Positions 8,326 through 16,456 of a stretch of DNA of 64,000 bases are shown here, piece after piece. The notes beneath the pieces were generated by a model, which had not been told where the DNA came from, ran no database searches, and saw only the letters and a program-made list of their open reading frames with translations. The position numbers and the translations under genes are program-made. How positions within the stretch are numbered: the first letter of the stretch is position 1; each line of letters opens with the position of its first letter. The DNA is from DATARH01 sp035550515 (GTDB taxonomy: Bacteria > Pseudomonadota > Alphaproteobacteria > ATCC43930 > CGMCC-115725): contig DASZOZ010000005.1 of the NCBI GenBank assembly GCA_035550515.1, positions 1-64,000 of the forward strand, written 5' to 3'.

Positions 8326-8471
8326 AAAGGTAGCACTCCCCCTTTTTGCTGAACCTGGCTGACACTAGGAACGTACGCCGCCGCCCCTCGTCCGGTTCCG
8401 GTGATCGCATGCTTCGACAGCCGTCCGGCGACGCGCTACTCTTGGCGCAACCCCTGGCGTGGAGGAAGCTC

Positions 8472-10199
8472 ATGACGACGACAGCGCATCGGCCGACCAT
8501 CGCGGTGACCCGGCATGCCATCGCCGCCGGGCATTACCTGGCGACGACCGCCGGGTTCGATATTCTCCAGGCGGGGGGCAACGCGGTCGATGCCGGGGTG
8601 GCCGCGGGGATCGCCCTCGGCGTGCTGCAGAGCGACCTGGTCAACTGCGCCGGGGTCGCGCCGATCATGATCTACCTCGCCGAGCGGCAGGAGGTGGTGA
8701 CGATCGCCGGTCTCGGCACCTGGCCGCGGGCGCTCGACCCCAACCTGTTCATGCGCGAGCATGGCGGCAAGATCCCGCTCGGCGTGTTGCGGACGGTGGT
8801 GCCGGCGGCGCCGGATGCCTGGATCACCGCGCTGAAGCGCTACGGCACGATGAGCTTTGGCGAGGTCGCGGCGGGGGCCATCCGGCTCGCCCGCGACGGC
8901 TTCCCGATGTACCCGCTGATGGCCGACAGCCTGAAGCGCCATGCCGAGCGCCACGCGCAATGGCCGTCGAGCGCGGCCGTCTACCTGCCCGGCGGCCGGC
9001 CGCCGGAGACCGGCGAGGTGTTCTACCAGAAGGACCTCGCCGCCTCGCTGCAATACATGGCCGACGAGGAGAAGGCGGCGAAGGGCCGCAAGGCCAACGG
9101 GCGCGGCCGCGAGGCCGGTCTCGAGGCTGCGCGCGCCGCGTTCTACCTCGGCGACATCGCCCAGAAATTTGTCGCGTTCAACCGCGACCAGGGCGGTCTG
9201 CTGTCGGCCGAGGATCTGGCGAACTACCATTCGCCGGTCGGCCCGCCGGAGCGGCGGCGGTTCGGCGACCTCGAAGTCTTTACCTGCGGCGCCTGGTGTC
9301 AGGGCCCGGTGCTGTTGCAGACGCTGGCGCTGCTCGAAGGCACCGACGTCACCAAATTCGGCCATAACAGCGCCGATTACGTGCACCACCTGACCGAGGC
9401 GCTGAAGCTCGCCTTCGCCGACCGCGAGGCTTACTACACCGATCCGGCGACGGGCAGCGTCCCGCTGCCGACGCTGATCTCGGAAGAATACGCCGCCGCG
9501 CGGCGCCAGCTGATCGACCCGCGCAAGGCCTGGCCCGAGATGCCGCCGCCGGGCGAGCTCGGCGCCCGGGGCCAGGTGCTGTCGGCCAGTGCCGGCAACC
9601 CGTTCCCCGAGCCCGATACGTCCTATGTCTGCGCTGCCGACCGCTGGGGCAACCTGTTCTCGGCGACGCCGAGCGACGGCTCCTACGGCTCGCCGATCGT
9701 GCCCGGCACCGGGTTCATCCCGTCGAACCGCGGCTCGCAGTCGCGCCCCGATCCGGCGCACCCGGCCGGCGTCGCGCCCGGCAAGCGGCCGCGCCTGACG
9801 CCCAACCCGGCGCTGGCGATCAGGGGCAACGGCGCGCAGTTCATGCCGTTCGGCACGCCCGGCGGCGACGTGCAGACCCAAGCGATGCTGCAGGTGCTGC
9901 TCAACGTCTTCGCCCACGGCATGCCGGTGCAGGACGCCATCGAGCAGCCGCGCTTCGCCAGCTACTCCTATCCGTCATCCTTTGCGCCGTACGACTACTA
10001 CCCCGGCCGGCTCAACCTCGAAGGCCGGTTCGCGGCGGATGTTGCGAGCGACCTTGCGGCGCGCGGCCACAAGGTCGAGCGCTGGCGCGAGTTCGAGTGG
10101 CTGGCGGGCGCGGTCTGCGCGATCCTGGTCGACAAGGGCCGCGGCACGCTGGAGGCGGGCGCCGACCCGCGCCGCGCCGCCTACGCGCTCGGGTGGTAG
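8472..10199 (+). CDS. Gamma-glutamyltransferase family protein
   Basis: This 575-residue protein belongs to the Ntn-hydrolase gamma-glutamyltranspeptidase family, whose proenzyme is autocleaved into large and small subunits. The predicted nucleophile Thr is in EPDTSYVCAADRWGN (about residue 382), followed by the SNRGSQ region and the GTPGGDVQTQ oxyanion/GGxxP-like region. The N-terminus shows GGNAVDAGVAAG, typical of the large subunit. No signal peptide is seen, so it may be cytosolic, unlike periplasmic GGT. ATG 8472 follows GGAGGA (8461-8466); the frame is open upstream but lacks a better start. It could act on gamma-glutamyl compounds or on cephalosporin-like amides. Confidence 0.88.
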   Translation: MTTTAHRPTIAVTRHAIAAGHYLATTAGFDILQAGGNAVDAGVAAGIALGVLQSDLVNCAGVAPIMIYLAERQEVVTIAGLGTWPRALDPNLFMREHGGKIPLGVLRTVVPAAPDAWITALKRYGTMSFGEVAAGAIRLARDGFPMYPLMADSLKRHAERHAQWPSSAAVYLPGGRPPETGEVFYQKDLAASLQYMADEEKAAKGRKANGRGREAGLEAARAAFYLGDIAQKFVAFNRDQGGLLSAEDLANYHSPVGPPERRRFGDLEVFTCGAWCQGPVLLQTLALLEGTDVTKFGHNSADYVHHLTEALKLAFADREAYYTDPATGSVPLPTLISEEYAAARRQLIDPRKAWPEMPPPGELGARGQVLSASAGNPFPEPDTSYVCAADRWGNLFSATPSDGSYGSPIVPGTGFIPSNRGSQSRPDPAHPAGVAPGKRPRLTPNPALAIRGNGAQFMPFGTPGGDVQTQAMLQVLLNVFAHGMPVQDAIEQPRFASYSYPSSFAPYDYYPGRLNLEGRFAADVASDLAARGHKVERWREFEWLAGAVCAILVDKGRGTLEAGADPRRAAYALGW

Positions 10200-10244
10200 G
10201 AGGTTAGAGCGTTATCCAACCGGATCGAATTGGCTTTGATGGTT

Positions 10245-10347
10245 CGTCATGGCCGGGCTTGGCCCGGCCATCCGCGTCCCCGGGGCCGGGCGTGACCCGG
10301 CCATCTCCCGGGCCGCCGAGATCGCCGGGTCAAGCCCGGCGATGACG
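10245..10347. repeat. Intergenic palindromic repeat (CGTCAT...ATGACG family)
   Basis: The outer arms CGTCATGGCCGGGCTTG and the reverse complement of CAAGCCCGGCGATGACG match at 16 of 17 positions. Internal GGCCGGG/CCCGGCC blocks repeat. The same architecture recurs at 26127-26205 and, with different internal sequence, at 16310-16453. It supplies an ATG at 10342 in frame with the cytochrome gene. Confidence 0.75.
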
Positions 10348-10383
10348 AAACAACTGATCGAACTTGTTCCGTCTAGCCCCGGG

Positions 10384-11247
10384 GTGAGGGGATTGTGGCG
10401 CAGGGCGCTGTGCTTTTCCGCCCTGCTGCTGGCGGCGCTGCTGAACCGGGCCGGCGCCGCCGAGCCGGAACTGCGCGTCGCCTTCGGCACCGAGCTGCGC
10501 CGTTTCGACGCCGCGACGCTGCTGGCGCGGCCCGACGCCAGGACCATCACCGTGCCCGATGATGTCGCCTACCGGCGCGAGATGCGTTTTCGCGCCGTGC
10601 CGCTGCTGGCGCTGCTCGACGGCCTGCCGCTGGAGGGCGCGGATACGCTGGAGACGCGCGCCACCGACGGCTTTGTCTCGCAACTGCCGATGTCGCTGGT
10701 CCTGAGGGCGAAAAGCGGCGGTTCGGTGCCCTGGCTGGCGATCGAGGACCCCGGTGCGCCCTGGCCGCCGCTGCCGGGCAAGAGCGACAGCGCCGGCCCG
10801 TTCTACGTCGTCTGGCTCGATCCCGGGCGTTCGCATGTCCGCCAGGAGCAGTGGCCTTATGCCCTGGCAGCGCTGACCGAGGTCGAGGCGCCGGCGCGGC
10901 GCTGGCCGCAGATCGCCGTCGACCTCGGCCTGGGCCCCAACGCCGCCGCGCGGCACGGGCAGGAGGTCTACATCGTCCAATGCCTGCCGTGCCATCGGAT
11001 GCGCGGCGGCGGCGAGGGCGATATGGGGCCGGACCTCGCGCTGCCGCAGAGCCCGACCGAATACATGACCCGTGCCGGGCTGGTCGCCCAGATCCGCGAT
11101 CCGAAATCGCTGCGCCGCTGGCCGGACCAGAAAATGCCCGGCTTTAGCGAAGCCGCGCTGCCGGCGAAGGAGGTCGATGCGCTGATCGCCTATCTGCGGC
11201 ACATGGCGCATCGCCGCGACGTGGAAGCCGCGCGCGGCGCCCGCTGA
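10384..11247 (+). CDS. Exported c-type cytochrome with N-terminal sulfite-oxidase-like domain
   Basis: A signal peptide (RGLWRRALCFSALLLAALL, cut near GAA-EPE) targets the periplasm. Residues about 30-185 resemble a molybdopterin-oxidoreductase (SUOX-like) fold that has lost cofactor function, with GPFYVVWLDPG and WPYALAALTEVE. The C-terminal domain is a mono-haem cytochrome c: CLPCH haem site near 201 and the Met axial ligand in QKMPGFSE, then VDALIAYLRHM. GTG 10384 is chosen because ATG 10342 lies inside the intergenic repeat; TTG 10393 is also possible. It probably carries electrons in the periplasm, but its partner is unknown. Confidence 0.75.
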   Translation: MRGLWRRALCFSALLLAALLNRAGAAEPELRVAFGTELRRFDAATLLARPDARTITVPDDVAYRREMRFRAVPLLALLDGLPLEGADTLETRATDGFVSQLPMSLVLRAKSGGSVPWLAIEDPGAPWPPLPGKSDSAGPFYVVWLDPGRSHVRQEQWPYALAALTEVEAPARRWPQIAVDLGLGPNAAARHGQEVYIVQCLPCHRMRGGGEGDMGPDLALPQSPTEYMTRAGLVAQIRDPKSLRRWPDQKMPGFSEAALPAKEVDALIAYLRHMAHRRDVEAARGAR

Positions 11248-11327
11248 TGACGTGCGCCGAAATTCTCTGCAACCGTAGCCGCCGGCGCTGCGTAACGGCG
11301 CTCAGGTAAGACAATGGTGCGCCCGAA

Positions 11328-12203
11328 GTGAGCTGGTTCGGCAACTCAGGAGAGCCCGTCGTGCAGGGGATTCGCGGGGTCATTTCGACGCTGGGGGGTG
11401 ACGGCCGGGAGGTCATGGGCCCCGGCATCCTGCTGTGGCACTACCCGGACAACTCGATCGTCAACAATTCGCTGCTGACCGTCGAAAGCAATCATTTCTG
11501 CGTGCTGAAATCGCGCGGCGCGATCCTCAACGTCTACGATACCGGACAATATCCGGTAACGACGCCCGACCGGCCGATCCTCGGCTCGTTCACCCAGGCG
11601 TTTTTCGGCGGCCAAAGCCCGTGGCAATATGAGGCGATCTATATCAACCGCTCAAAGATGGTGGTGAAGGCGACGGGCCTCGCGCTCTCTTCGGAAATGG
11701 CCGAGATGAGCTACGAGGTCGACTATTACTTCCATGTCGCGAACAAGGACGATGCGGTCGCGCTGGTCACCCATATGCCGGTCGCCGACCACACGATCAC
11801 CGCCGATCAGGTCAACGAATACGCCAAGCCGGTGGTCGAACAGGCGATCAACCAGGTCGTCCAGGTGACGCCGCTGGAGCGGGTCAACGAAAAGATTCAC
11901 GAGATCGGCGAGACCGTGCACGGTCACCTGCAGGATTTCCTCAAGGTGTTCGGGATCACCCTCGACACGGTCAAGGTCTTGGTCTTCCCGCGCGACGAGC
12001 GGATGCGGGCGCTGATCTCGCTGCGGGCGTTCGGCCTGCAGGAGATCGACGCGGTGCGCTATTACATCGCGATGATCATGGCCGAACACGGTCTCGTCTC
12101 GGCGCCCAACATGGCCATCGGCCAGCCGTTCAATATCGGCGCGCCGGCACAGGTGGCGACGCCGATCCCCGGCATCACCGGGCAGGAGCCCGGCCGTGGC
12201 TAG
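11328..12203 (+). CDS. SPFH/band-7 domain protein
   Basis: This 291-residue protein resembles the SPFH (stomatin/prohibitin/flotillin/HflK) group in its virion-core-like variant. Seen: VVQGIRGVISTLGGDGREVMGPGILLW, the beta-rich VESNHFCVLKSRGAILNVYDTGQYPV, then helix-rich EQAINQVVQVTPLERVNEKIHEIGETVHGH. There is no transmembrane segment, so it probably oligomerises on membranes through other contacts. It starts with GTG 11328. Its stop overlaps the next gene's GTG by 8 bp, which implies coupled expression and perhaps a complex. Function is not known beyond scaffolding. Confidence 0.75.
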   Translation: MSWFGNSGEPVVQGIRGVISTLGGDGREVMGPGILLWHYPDNSIVNNSLLTVESNHFCVLKSRGAILNVYDTGQYPVTTPDRPILGSFTQAFFGGQSPWQYEAIYINRSKMVVKATGLALSSEMAEMSYEVDYYFHVANKDDAVALVTHMPVADHTITADQVNEYAKPVVEQAINQVVQVTPLERVNEKIHEIGETVHGHLQDFLKVFGITLDTVKVLVFPRDERMRALISLRAFGLQEIDAVRYYIAMIMAEHGLVSAPNMAIGQPFNIGAPAQVATPIPGITGQEPGRG

Positions 12204-12759
12204 CCCGGTCGCGGGATACCCGGGGGAGGATGATCCGCTGTATCGCGTCGGCGTGATGCTGATCAACGGGTACGGTTACAACTGGTACCGCATCGACAAC
12301 CAGATGCGGGCCGACGACCTGCTGGTCCGGTCGCGGGCGAGCGACCATCTGGCCGCCGCCGTCGCGCGGCTGCGCGATCTGGAGGCTCGGTACCGGCGGA
12401 ATTTTCTGCCGCCGCCGACCCGCGAGCATCCGGACTCGGACCCGACGGCTTTGGCCGAAGCCCGCCGGTTCAAGTCGGTCGAGAACCGCATCGCGGAGAT
12501 CGACACCCGGGTGCGCGGCGCCGCGGTCCCGCCGAACGACAAGATCTGGCAGCGGCACCGGGACGAGGTGGAGACGCTCGGCCGTCTGGGAACCTACGAC
12601 GTGCTGCTGATCGGCGGCGCCAAGGAACTGGCCGATACGGTGAGCACCTTGCCGGCCGACAGCGCGCTCGACGCCGCGGCGGAACAGCGGATCGACGAGC
12701 GGCTGGCGCGGCTGGCGACGGTGCTGTCTCAGCGCGGCGAAATCCTGGCGACGTTCTGA
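12196..12759 (+). CDS. Uncharacterised protein coupled to the SPFH gene
   Basis: This 187-residue soluble protein starts at GTG 12196 inside the end of the SPFH gene (8-bp overlap). It contains two charged helical segments with coiled-coil character (about 50-75, SDHLAAAVARLRDLEARYRR; about 155-180, ERLARLATVLSQRG) and a hydrophobic TYDVLLIGGAKELADTV stretch. No domain is recognised. The tight overlap suggests that it works with the SPFH scaffold. Confidence 0.7.
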   Translation: MASPVAGYPGEDDPLYRVGVMLINGYGYNWYRIDNQMRADDLLVRSRASDHLAAAVARLRDLEARYRRNFLPPPTREHPDSDPTALAEARRFKSVENRIAEIDTRVRGAAVPPNDKIWQRHRDEVETLGRLGTYDVLLIGGAKELADTVSTLPADSALDAAAEQRIDERLARLATVLSQRGEILATF

Positions 12760-13239
12760 TTACGCGCCGCGCCGCGGCTGCTTCGGATAGGGGGTGCCGT
12801 CGCGCTTGGCGTAGCTGCCGCCGGGCACCGCGACCATGTCGCATTCGGGGTAATAGGCCGTGTCGCCGCCGGGGACGCGAGTGCCGATTTCGAGCACGGT
12901 CGCGTCGACGTTCGAGCGGTTTTGCAGGCAGTGGCCGTTGCCGTCGTCGGCCTTGAAGCCGGCGCAGTCGCCGGGGCGCAGCATTTCCTCGCCGGCGTCG
13001 GTGACCAGCACGACCTCGCCCGCGACGACATAGACGAACTCGTCCTCGCCGACATGCCAGTGGCGCTGCGCCGACCACGCGCCCGGCGGCAGGCGCAGCA
13101 GGTTGACCCCGAACTGGGTGAGCCCGGCCGCATCGCCCAGCCGGGTGCGCTGCCGCGCCCGGCAGGGCTCGTCATAGGGCGGCGGATAAGTCGTGCCGAG
13201 CAGCGGGGTCAGCGAGGCGATGTCGATCCGTTTGGGCAT
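12760..13239 (-). CDS. Cupin domain protein
   Basis: This 159-residue single-domain cupin has LPPGAWSAQRHWHVGEDEFVYVVAGEV (HxH...E metal-site motif, residues about 55-75) and a second motif with NGHCLQNRS. The C-terminus has YYPECDMVAVPGG, common in cupins annotated as auxin-binding-like or transcriptional-regulator-type. The start ATG 13239 follows GGAGA at normal spacing; an upstream in-frame ATG at 13287 lacks support. It is divergent from the HTH-citrate synthase gene and shares a control region with an inverted repeat at 13296-13324. Enzymatic role unknown. Confidence 0.75.
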   Translation of the reverse strand: MPKRIDIASLTPLLGTTYPPPYDEPCRARQRTRLGDAAGLTQFGVNLLRLPPGAWSAQRHWHVGEDEFVYVVAGEVVLVTDAGEEMLRPGDCAGFKADDGNGHCLQNRSNVDATVLEIGTRVPGGDTAYYPECDMVAVPGGSYAKRDGTPYPKQPRRGA

Positions 13240-13295
13240 GGCGGTCTCCGATGTCGCGCGGAGAAGGGTTGTGCTGCGGCGCTGCATGTGTCAAC

Positions 13296-13324
13296 CTTGA
13301 TTCATAAATCAATATTGGATCAAG
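13296..13324. promoter_or_regulatory. Nested inverted repeat in the cupin / HTH-citrate-synthase divergent promoter
   Basis: TTGATTCATAAATCAA (13297-13312) has 6-bp arms around 4 bp. A wider pair CTTGAT (13296-13301) and ATCAAG (13319-13324) encloses it. The region is markedly AT-rich against its surroundings. It lies between two divergent genes, one of which encodes an HTH domain, so it is a candidate operator. The 6-bp-arm spacing differs from a strict FNR box. Confidence 0.45.
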
Positions 13325-13337
13325 TTGGAGAGGGATC

Positions 13338-14528
13338 ATCCCCGAGCGGATTCGGCTGATACCGGCGCGGGAGGCGGCGGAGCGGCTCGGCGTCAAGGTC
13401 GACACGCTCTACGCTTATGTAAGCCGTGGCCTGCTGCGGTCAACCGAGGTCGCCGGCAGCCGCGAGCGCCATTACGACGCCGAGGAGATCGAGCGGTTCC
13501 GGGCCGGGCGCGGCGTCGCCCGCCCGGGGCAGGCGCCGCCGCCCGAGGCGCTGATGCCGGTGATCCCCTCGGCGATCTGTCTGATCGAGAACCATCGGTT
13601 CTACTACCGCGGGCATGACGCGCTGCGGCTGACGGAAAGCGCGACGCTGGAGGCGGCGGCGGCGATCTTGTGGGAGGCGCCGGAGGCTGGATCAGCCCCT
13701 GCCCGGGCCGTTCCCAACTTGCCGGGGAGGGCCGGGGCAGGGGTTGCGGACGTACTCGAACGGTGCCGGCTTCGCATCGCGGAGCTGGCGGCCGCCGACC
13801 TGGCGGCGCTCGACCTGACGCCGGCGGGGCTGGTGCGCAGCGGCCGGCTTATCGTTGCCGAGCTCACGGCCTGCGTTGCCGGCGCGGCGCCGTCGGCGGC
13901 GCCGGCGCATCGGCAGCTCGCCGCGGCCTGGAAGCTGGACGAGGCCGGGGCCGACCTGGTGCGGCGCGCCCTGGTGCTGCTCGCCGACCATGAACTCAAT
14001 GCGTCGACCTTTGTCGCCCGCTGCGTGGCGTCGACCGGGGCGACGCCGTATGCGGTGGTGTCGGCGGCGCTGGCGGCGCTGTCGGGCCGGCGGCACGGCG
14101 GTGCGTCCGCCCGCGCCGAGGCGCTGTTCCGCGAGCTGGGCGAGGCCGCGCCGGCACCGCTGCTGGCGGCGCGACTGGCGCGCGGCGACGACATCCCCGG
14201 CCTCGGCCAGCCGCTCTATCCGGAGGGCGATCCGCGCGCGCTGGCGCTGATCCAGGCGCTGGGGAAGGCGCGGCCCGCGGCGGGGGCGCGGGCCGCGGCG
14301 GCGGCCGTGGCGGCGACGGAGCTGACCGGCCGGCTCCCCAATATCGATTTCGCTCTCGGCGCGACAACCACTGCGCTCGGTTTGCCGGCGGGGACGGCGC
14401 TGGGGATTTTTCTTATCGCGCGGTCGGTCGGCTGGATCGCCCATGCAAGGGAGCAATACCAAAGCGGGGTATTGATCCGGCCGCGCGCCCGCTACACTGG
14501 ACGCAGGCCCAACGCCATCGCCGAGTGA
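13338..14528 (+). CDS. Citrate synthase homologue with N-terminal helix-turn-helix domain
   Basis: Residues about 5-60 form a MerR/excisionase-type HTH (IPAREAAERLGVKVDTLYAYVSRGLL...SRERHYDAEEIERF). The rest is a citrate-synthase fold with catalytic His in LLADHELNAST, His in GRRHGGAS and Asp in LPNIDFALG, and the usual RPRARYTG end. All three catalytic residues are therefore present. The HTH region has no ATG, GTG or TTG in frame after the stop at 13305. GGAGAGGG (13327-13334) precedes ATC 13338, which is proposed as a non-canonical start; otherwise translation begins at ATG 13554 and loses the HTH. A 2-methylcitrate or regulatory role is possible. Confidence 0.7.
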   Translation: MPERIRLIPAREAAERLGVKVDTLYAYVSRGLLRSTEVAGSRERHYDAEEIERFRAGRGVARPGQAPPPEALMPVIPSAICLIENHRFYYRGHDALRLTESATLEAAAAILWEAPEAGSAPARAVPNLPGRAGAGVADVLERCRLRIAELAAADLAALDLTPAGLVRSGRLIVAELTACVAGAAPSAAPAHRQLAAAWKLDEAGADLVRRALVLLADHELNASTFVARCVASTGATPYAVVSAALAALSGRRHGGASARAEALFRELGEAAPAPLLAARLARGDDIPGLGQPLYPEGDPRALALIQALGKARPAAGARAAAAAVAATELTGRLPNIDFALGATTTALGLPAGTALGIFLIARSVGWIAHAREQYQSGVLIRPRARYTGRRPNAIAE

Positions 14529-14550
14529 TCTGTCAGAACGTTCCAGTCCC

Positions 14551-15147
14551 GTGTTGTCGAAACGCCTTCTCGGCCGGTGCCTGCTGGTGCTCGCGATCAT
14601 GTGCGGCGTCGCGGTGGTCCCGGCGCTCGCGATCTCGCTCTATGTCGGCTACTACACGATGGTGCCGCGCTATTCGGCCGTGGCCGAGTTTGAGGATTAC
14701 GGGTTCAACCTGCGCCTCGACTTGTTCCTGTCGAGTGACGAGGCGCGCGATTCGGGGCGCCACCTCAGTATCATCAACGGCGGCTCGTACCAGACGCGGA
14801 TGCTGCAGGGCTGGGACTGGGCGCATCGGGCGCGCACCAGCGTCTACCGCATCGACGCCGATCACCTCGCGGTGTCGAGCGCGTTCGGCTACGACTACCG
14901 GATCACGCTGAAGCCGTTCGATTTCGCACCGGTTGTTTCCGACGACGGTGAAGGGTGGCAGTATCTCGGCGCCTTCGATTTCGCCTTTGCACCGGGAAAG
15001 AAGCCGCGCCTGATGTTCTTCGACCCGCGTGTCGCGGAGTGCATTCCGATGGGCGCGATCCCGCCCGGCCAGTGGGCCGGCAAGCCCCGGCCGCAGGCCC
15101 GCCACGCCAGCTGCCCGTCACCGTCGCCCGAACAAGGAGTCCCGTGA
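14551..15147 (+). CDS. Membrane-anchored or exported protein of unknown function
   Basis: This 198-residue protein has an N-terminal hydrophobic segment (RCLLVLAIMCGVAVVPALAISLYVGYY) that is either an uncleaved anchor or a signal peptide. An extracytoplasmic beta-rich domain follows, rich in aromatic residues (MLQGWDWAHRART, YDYRITLKPFDF). It has two cysteines, one near residue 165 and one near the end. GTG 14551 or TTG 14554 may start it. Its TGA overlaps the region of the next gene's GTG (GTGAGTG at 15144-15150). No family is recognised. Confidence 0.6.
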   Translation: MLSKRLLGRCLLVLAIMCGVAVVPALAISLYVGYYTMVPRYSAVAEFEDYGFNLRLDLFLSSDEARDSGRHLSIINGGSYQTRMLQGWDWAHRARTSVYRIDADHLAVSSAFGYDYRITLKPFDFAPVVSDDGEGWQYLGAFDFAFAPGKKPRLMFFDPRVAECIPMGAIPPGQWAGKPRPQARHASCPSPSPEQGVP

Positions 15148-15681
15148 GTGGCCGAAACCGCACCGTCATCCGATTGGCGTGACGATATCTTCGCCGCGCT
15201 GAAGGCGGCGGATATCCGCCAGGTCGGCTATGTCCCCGATGCCGGCCATGCGCGGCTCATCGAACGCGTGCATGACGACCCCGAGATCCGCGCGGTGCCG
15301 CTGACCACCGAGGAGGAGGGGATCGCGCTTGCCGCCGGCGCCTGGCTCGGCGGGCAGCGTGCGGCGCTGTTGATGCAGTCGAGCGGTGTCGGCAACTGCA
15401 TCAACATGCTGTCGCTGGCGAAATCCTGCCGGTTTCCGCTGACGATGCTGGTGACGATGCGCGGCGAGTGGGCCGAGTTCAACCCGTGGCAGGTGGCGAT
15501 GGGGTCGAAGACCCGGGCGGCGCTCGAATTGATGGACGTGCTGGTCTACCGCGTCGAGGCGGCGGCAAGCGCCGGCGAAACCGTCGCGGCGGCGCTCGAC
15601 ATCGCGTTCAACGGCAGCCTGGCGACGGCGGTGCTGTTGTCGCAGCGGCTGATCGGGGCCAAGAAATGGGTGAAGGAATGA
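15148..15681 (+). CDS. TPP-dependent decarboxylase, alpha subunit (sulfopyruvate decarboxylase ComD-like)
   Basis: This 177-residue protein matches the PYR-domain half of split thiamine-diphosphate decarboxylases. It has QVGYVPDAGHARLI, the TPP-activating Glu in TTEEEGIALAAGAWLGG (about 51-53), and LMQSSGVGNCINML. It pairs with the next gene, which supplies the PP domain. GTG 15148 follows AAGGAG (15133-15138). Known members decarboxylate sulfopyruvate (coenzyme M pathway) or phosphonopyruvate. No other coenzyme M or phosphonate gene is in view, so a different 2-oxo acid is likely. Confidence 0.8.
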   Translation: MAETAPSSDWRDDIFAALKAADIRQVGYVPDAGHARLIERVHDDPEIRAVPLTTEEEGIALAAGAWLGGQRAALLMQSSGVGNCINMLSLAKSCRFPLTMLVTMRGEWAEFNPWQVAMGSKTRAALELMDVLVYRVEAAASAGETVAAALDIAFNGSLATAVLLSQRLIGAKKWVKE

Positions 15682-16268
15682 CCGCCGGAAGCAACCGGCC
15701 GCGTCTGGAGCGGCGCGCCGCGATCCGCGTGCTGCTGGCGGAGCGGGGCGACCTGCTGGTCGTCACCGGGCTCGGCTCGACGACCTACGACGCCGCGTCG
15801 GTCGCCGACGACGAGCGCAATTTCTACCTGTGGGGCGCGATGGGCGGCGCGGCGATGGTCGGGCTGGGGCTGGCGATCGCGCGGCCCGACCGGCCGGTGC
15901 TGGTCGTCACCGGCGACGGCGATACGCTGATGGGGCTCGGAGCGCTGGCGACGGTCGGGGTGCAGCGCCCGCCCAACCTGGCGCTTGCGGTATTCGACAA
16001 CGGCCGCTATGCCGAGACCGGCATGCAGCCAAGCCACACCGACAGCGCCGTCGATCTGGTGGGGGTCGCGCGTTCATGCGGTATCGACGCGGTGTTCGAC
16101 ATCGCCGATGAGGACGCGCTCGGCGATTTCGCGCGGCGGGTGCAGCGCCGGGAGCGGACGCTGTTTGCGCGCGTCGCGATCCTCGCCGACGAGAAGCCGC
16201 GCGTGCTGCCGCCGCGCGACGGCGTGCTGCTGAAGAACCGCTTCCGCCGCGCCACCGGCGTGGCGTAG
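15678..16268 (+). CDS. TPP-dependent decarboxylase, beta subunit (sulfopyruvate decarboxylase ComE-like)
   Basis: This 196-residue partner carries the TPP-pyrophosphate/Mg site: VVTGDGDTLMGLGALATVG through AVFDNGRYAETG, the GDG...N motif, with MGGAAMVGLGLAIARP before it. The ATG at 15678 overlaps the alpha-subunit stop (ATGA), showing translational coupling and a 1:1 complex. LVVTGLGSTTYDAASV and the final LLKNRFRRATG resemble ComE/phosphonopyruvate-decarboxylase ends. Confidence 0.82.
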   Translation: MTAGSNRPRLERRAAIRVLLAERGDLLVVTGLGSTTYDAASVADDERNFYLWGAMGGAAMVGLGLAIARPDRPVLVVTGDGDTLMGLGALATVGVQRPPNLALAVFDNGRYAETGMQPSHTDSAVDLVGVARSCGIDAVFDIADEDALGDFARRVQRRERTLFARVAILADEKPRVLPPRDGVLLKNRFRRATGVA

Positions 16269-16309
16269 GGGGCGCGTCCTTCGAGGCTCCGCTGCACCTA
16301 GAATTACCG

Positions 16310-16453
16310 CGTCATTCCGGGGCGGTCCGTAGGACCGGACCCGGAACCCATGCACACGGGCTTATCCGCAAGGAATGCGGCGCCCGCGCGTGATTTTCCA
16401 GGTCCGTGTGCATGGGTTCCGGGTTCATCGCTGCGCGATGCCCCGGAATGACG
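16310..16453. repeat. 144-bp intergenic inverted repeat
   Basis: The outer arms CGTCATTCCGGGGC (16310-16323) and GCCCCGGAATGACG (16440-16453) are exact reverse complements. Inside, 16339-16359 and 16404-16424 are 21-bp perfect inverted repeats (ACCCGGAACCCATGCACACGG and its complement). The unit fills most of the gap between two convergent genes and is related to the repeat after the DapA-family gene. It is long enough to be a non-autonomous mobile (MITE/REP-like) element. Confidence 0.8.
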
Positions 16454-16456
16454 GTG

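Noticed and set aside
10249..10383. N-terminal extension of the cytochrome c gene (MAGLGPAIRV...)
   Set aside because: This stretch is translated intergenic repeat. The signal peptide begins only after 10384, so ATG 10249 and ATG 10342 are unlikely starts.
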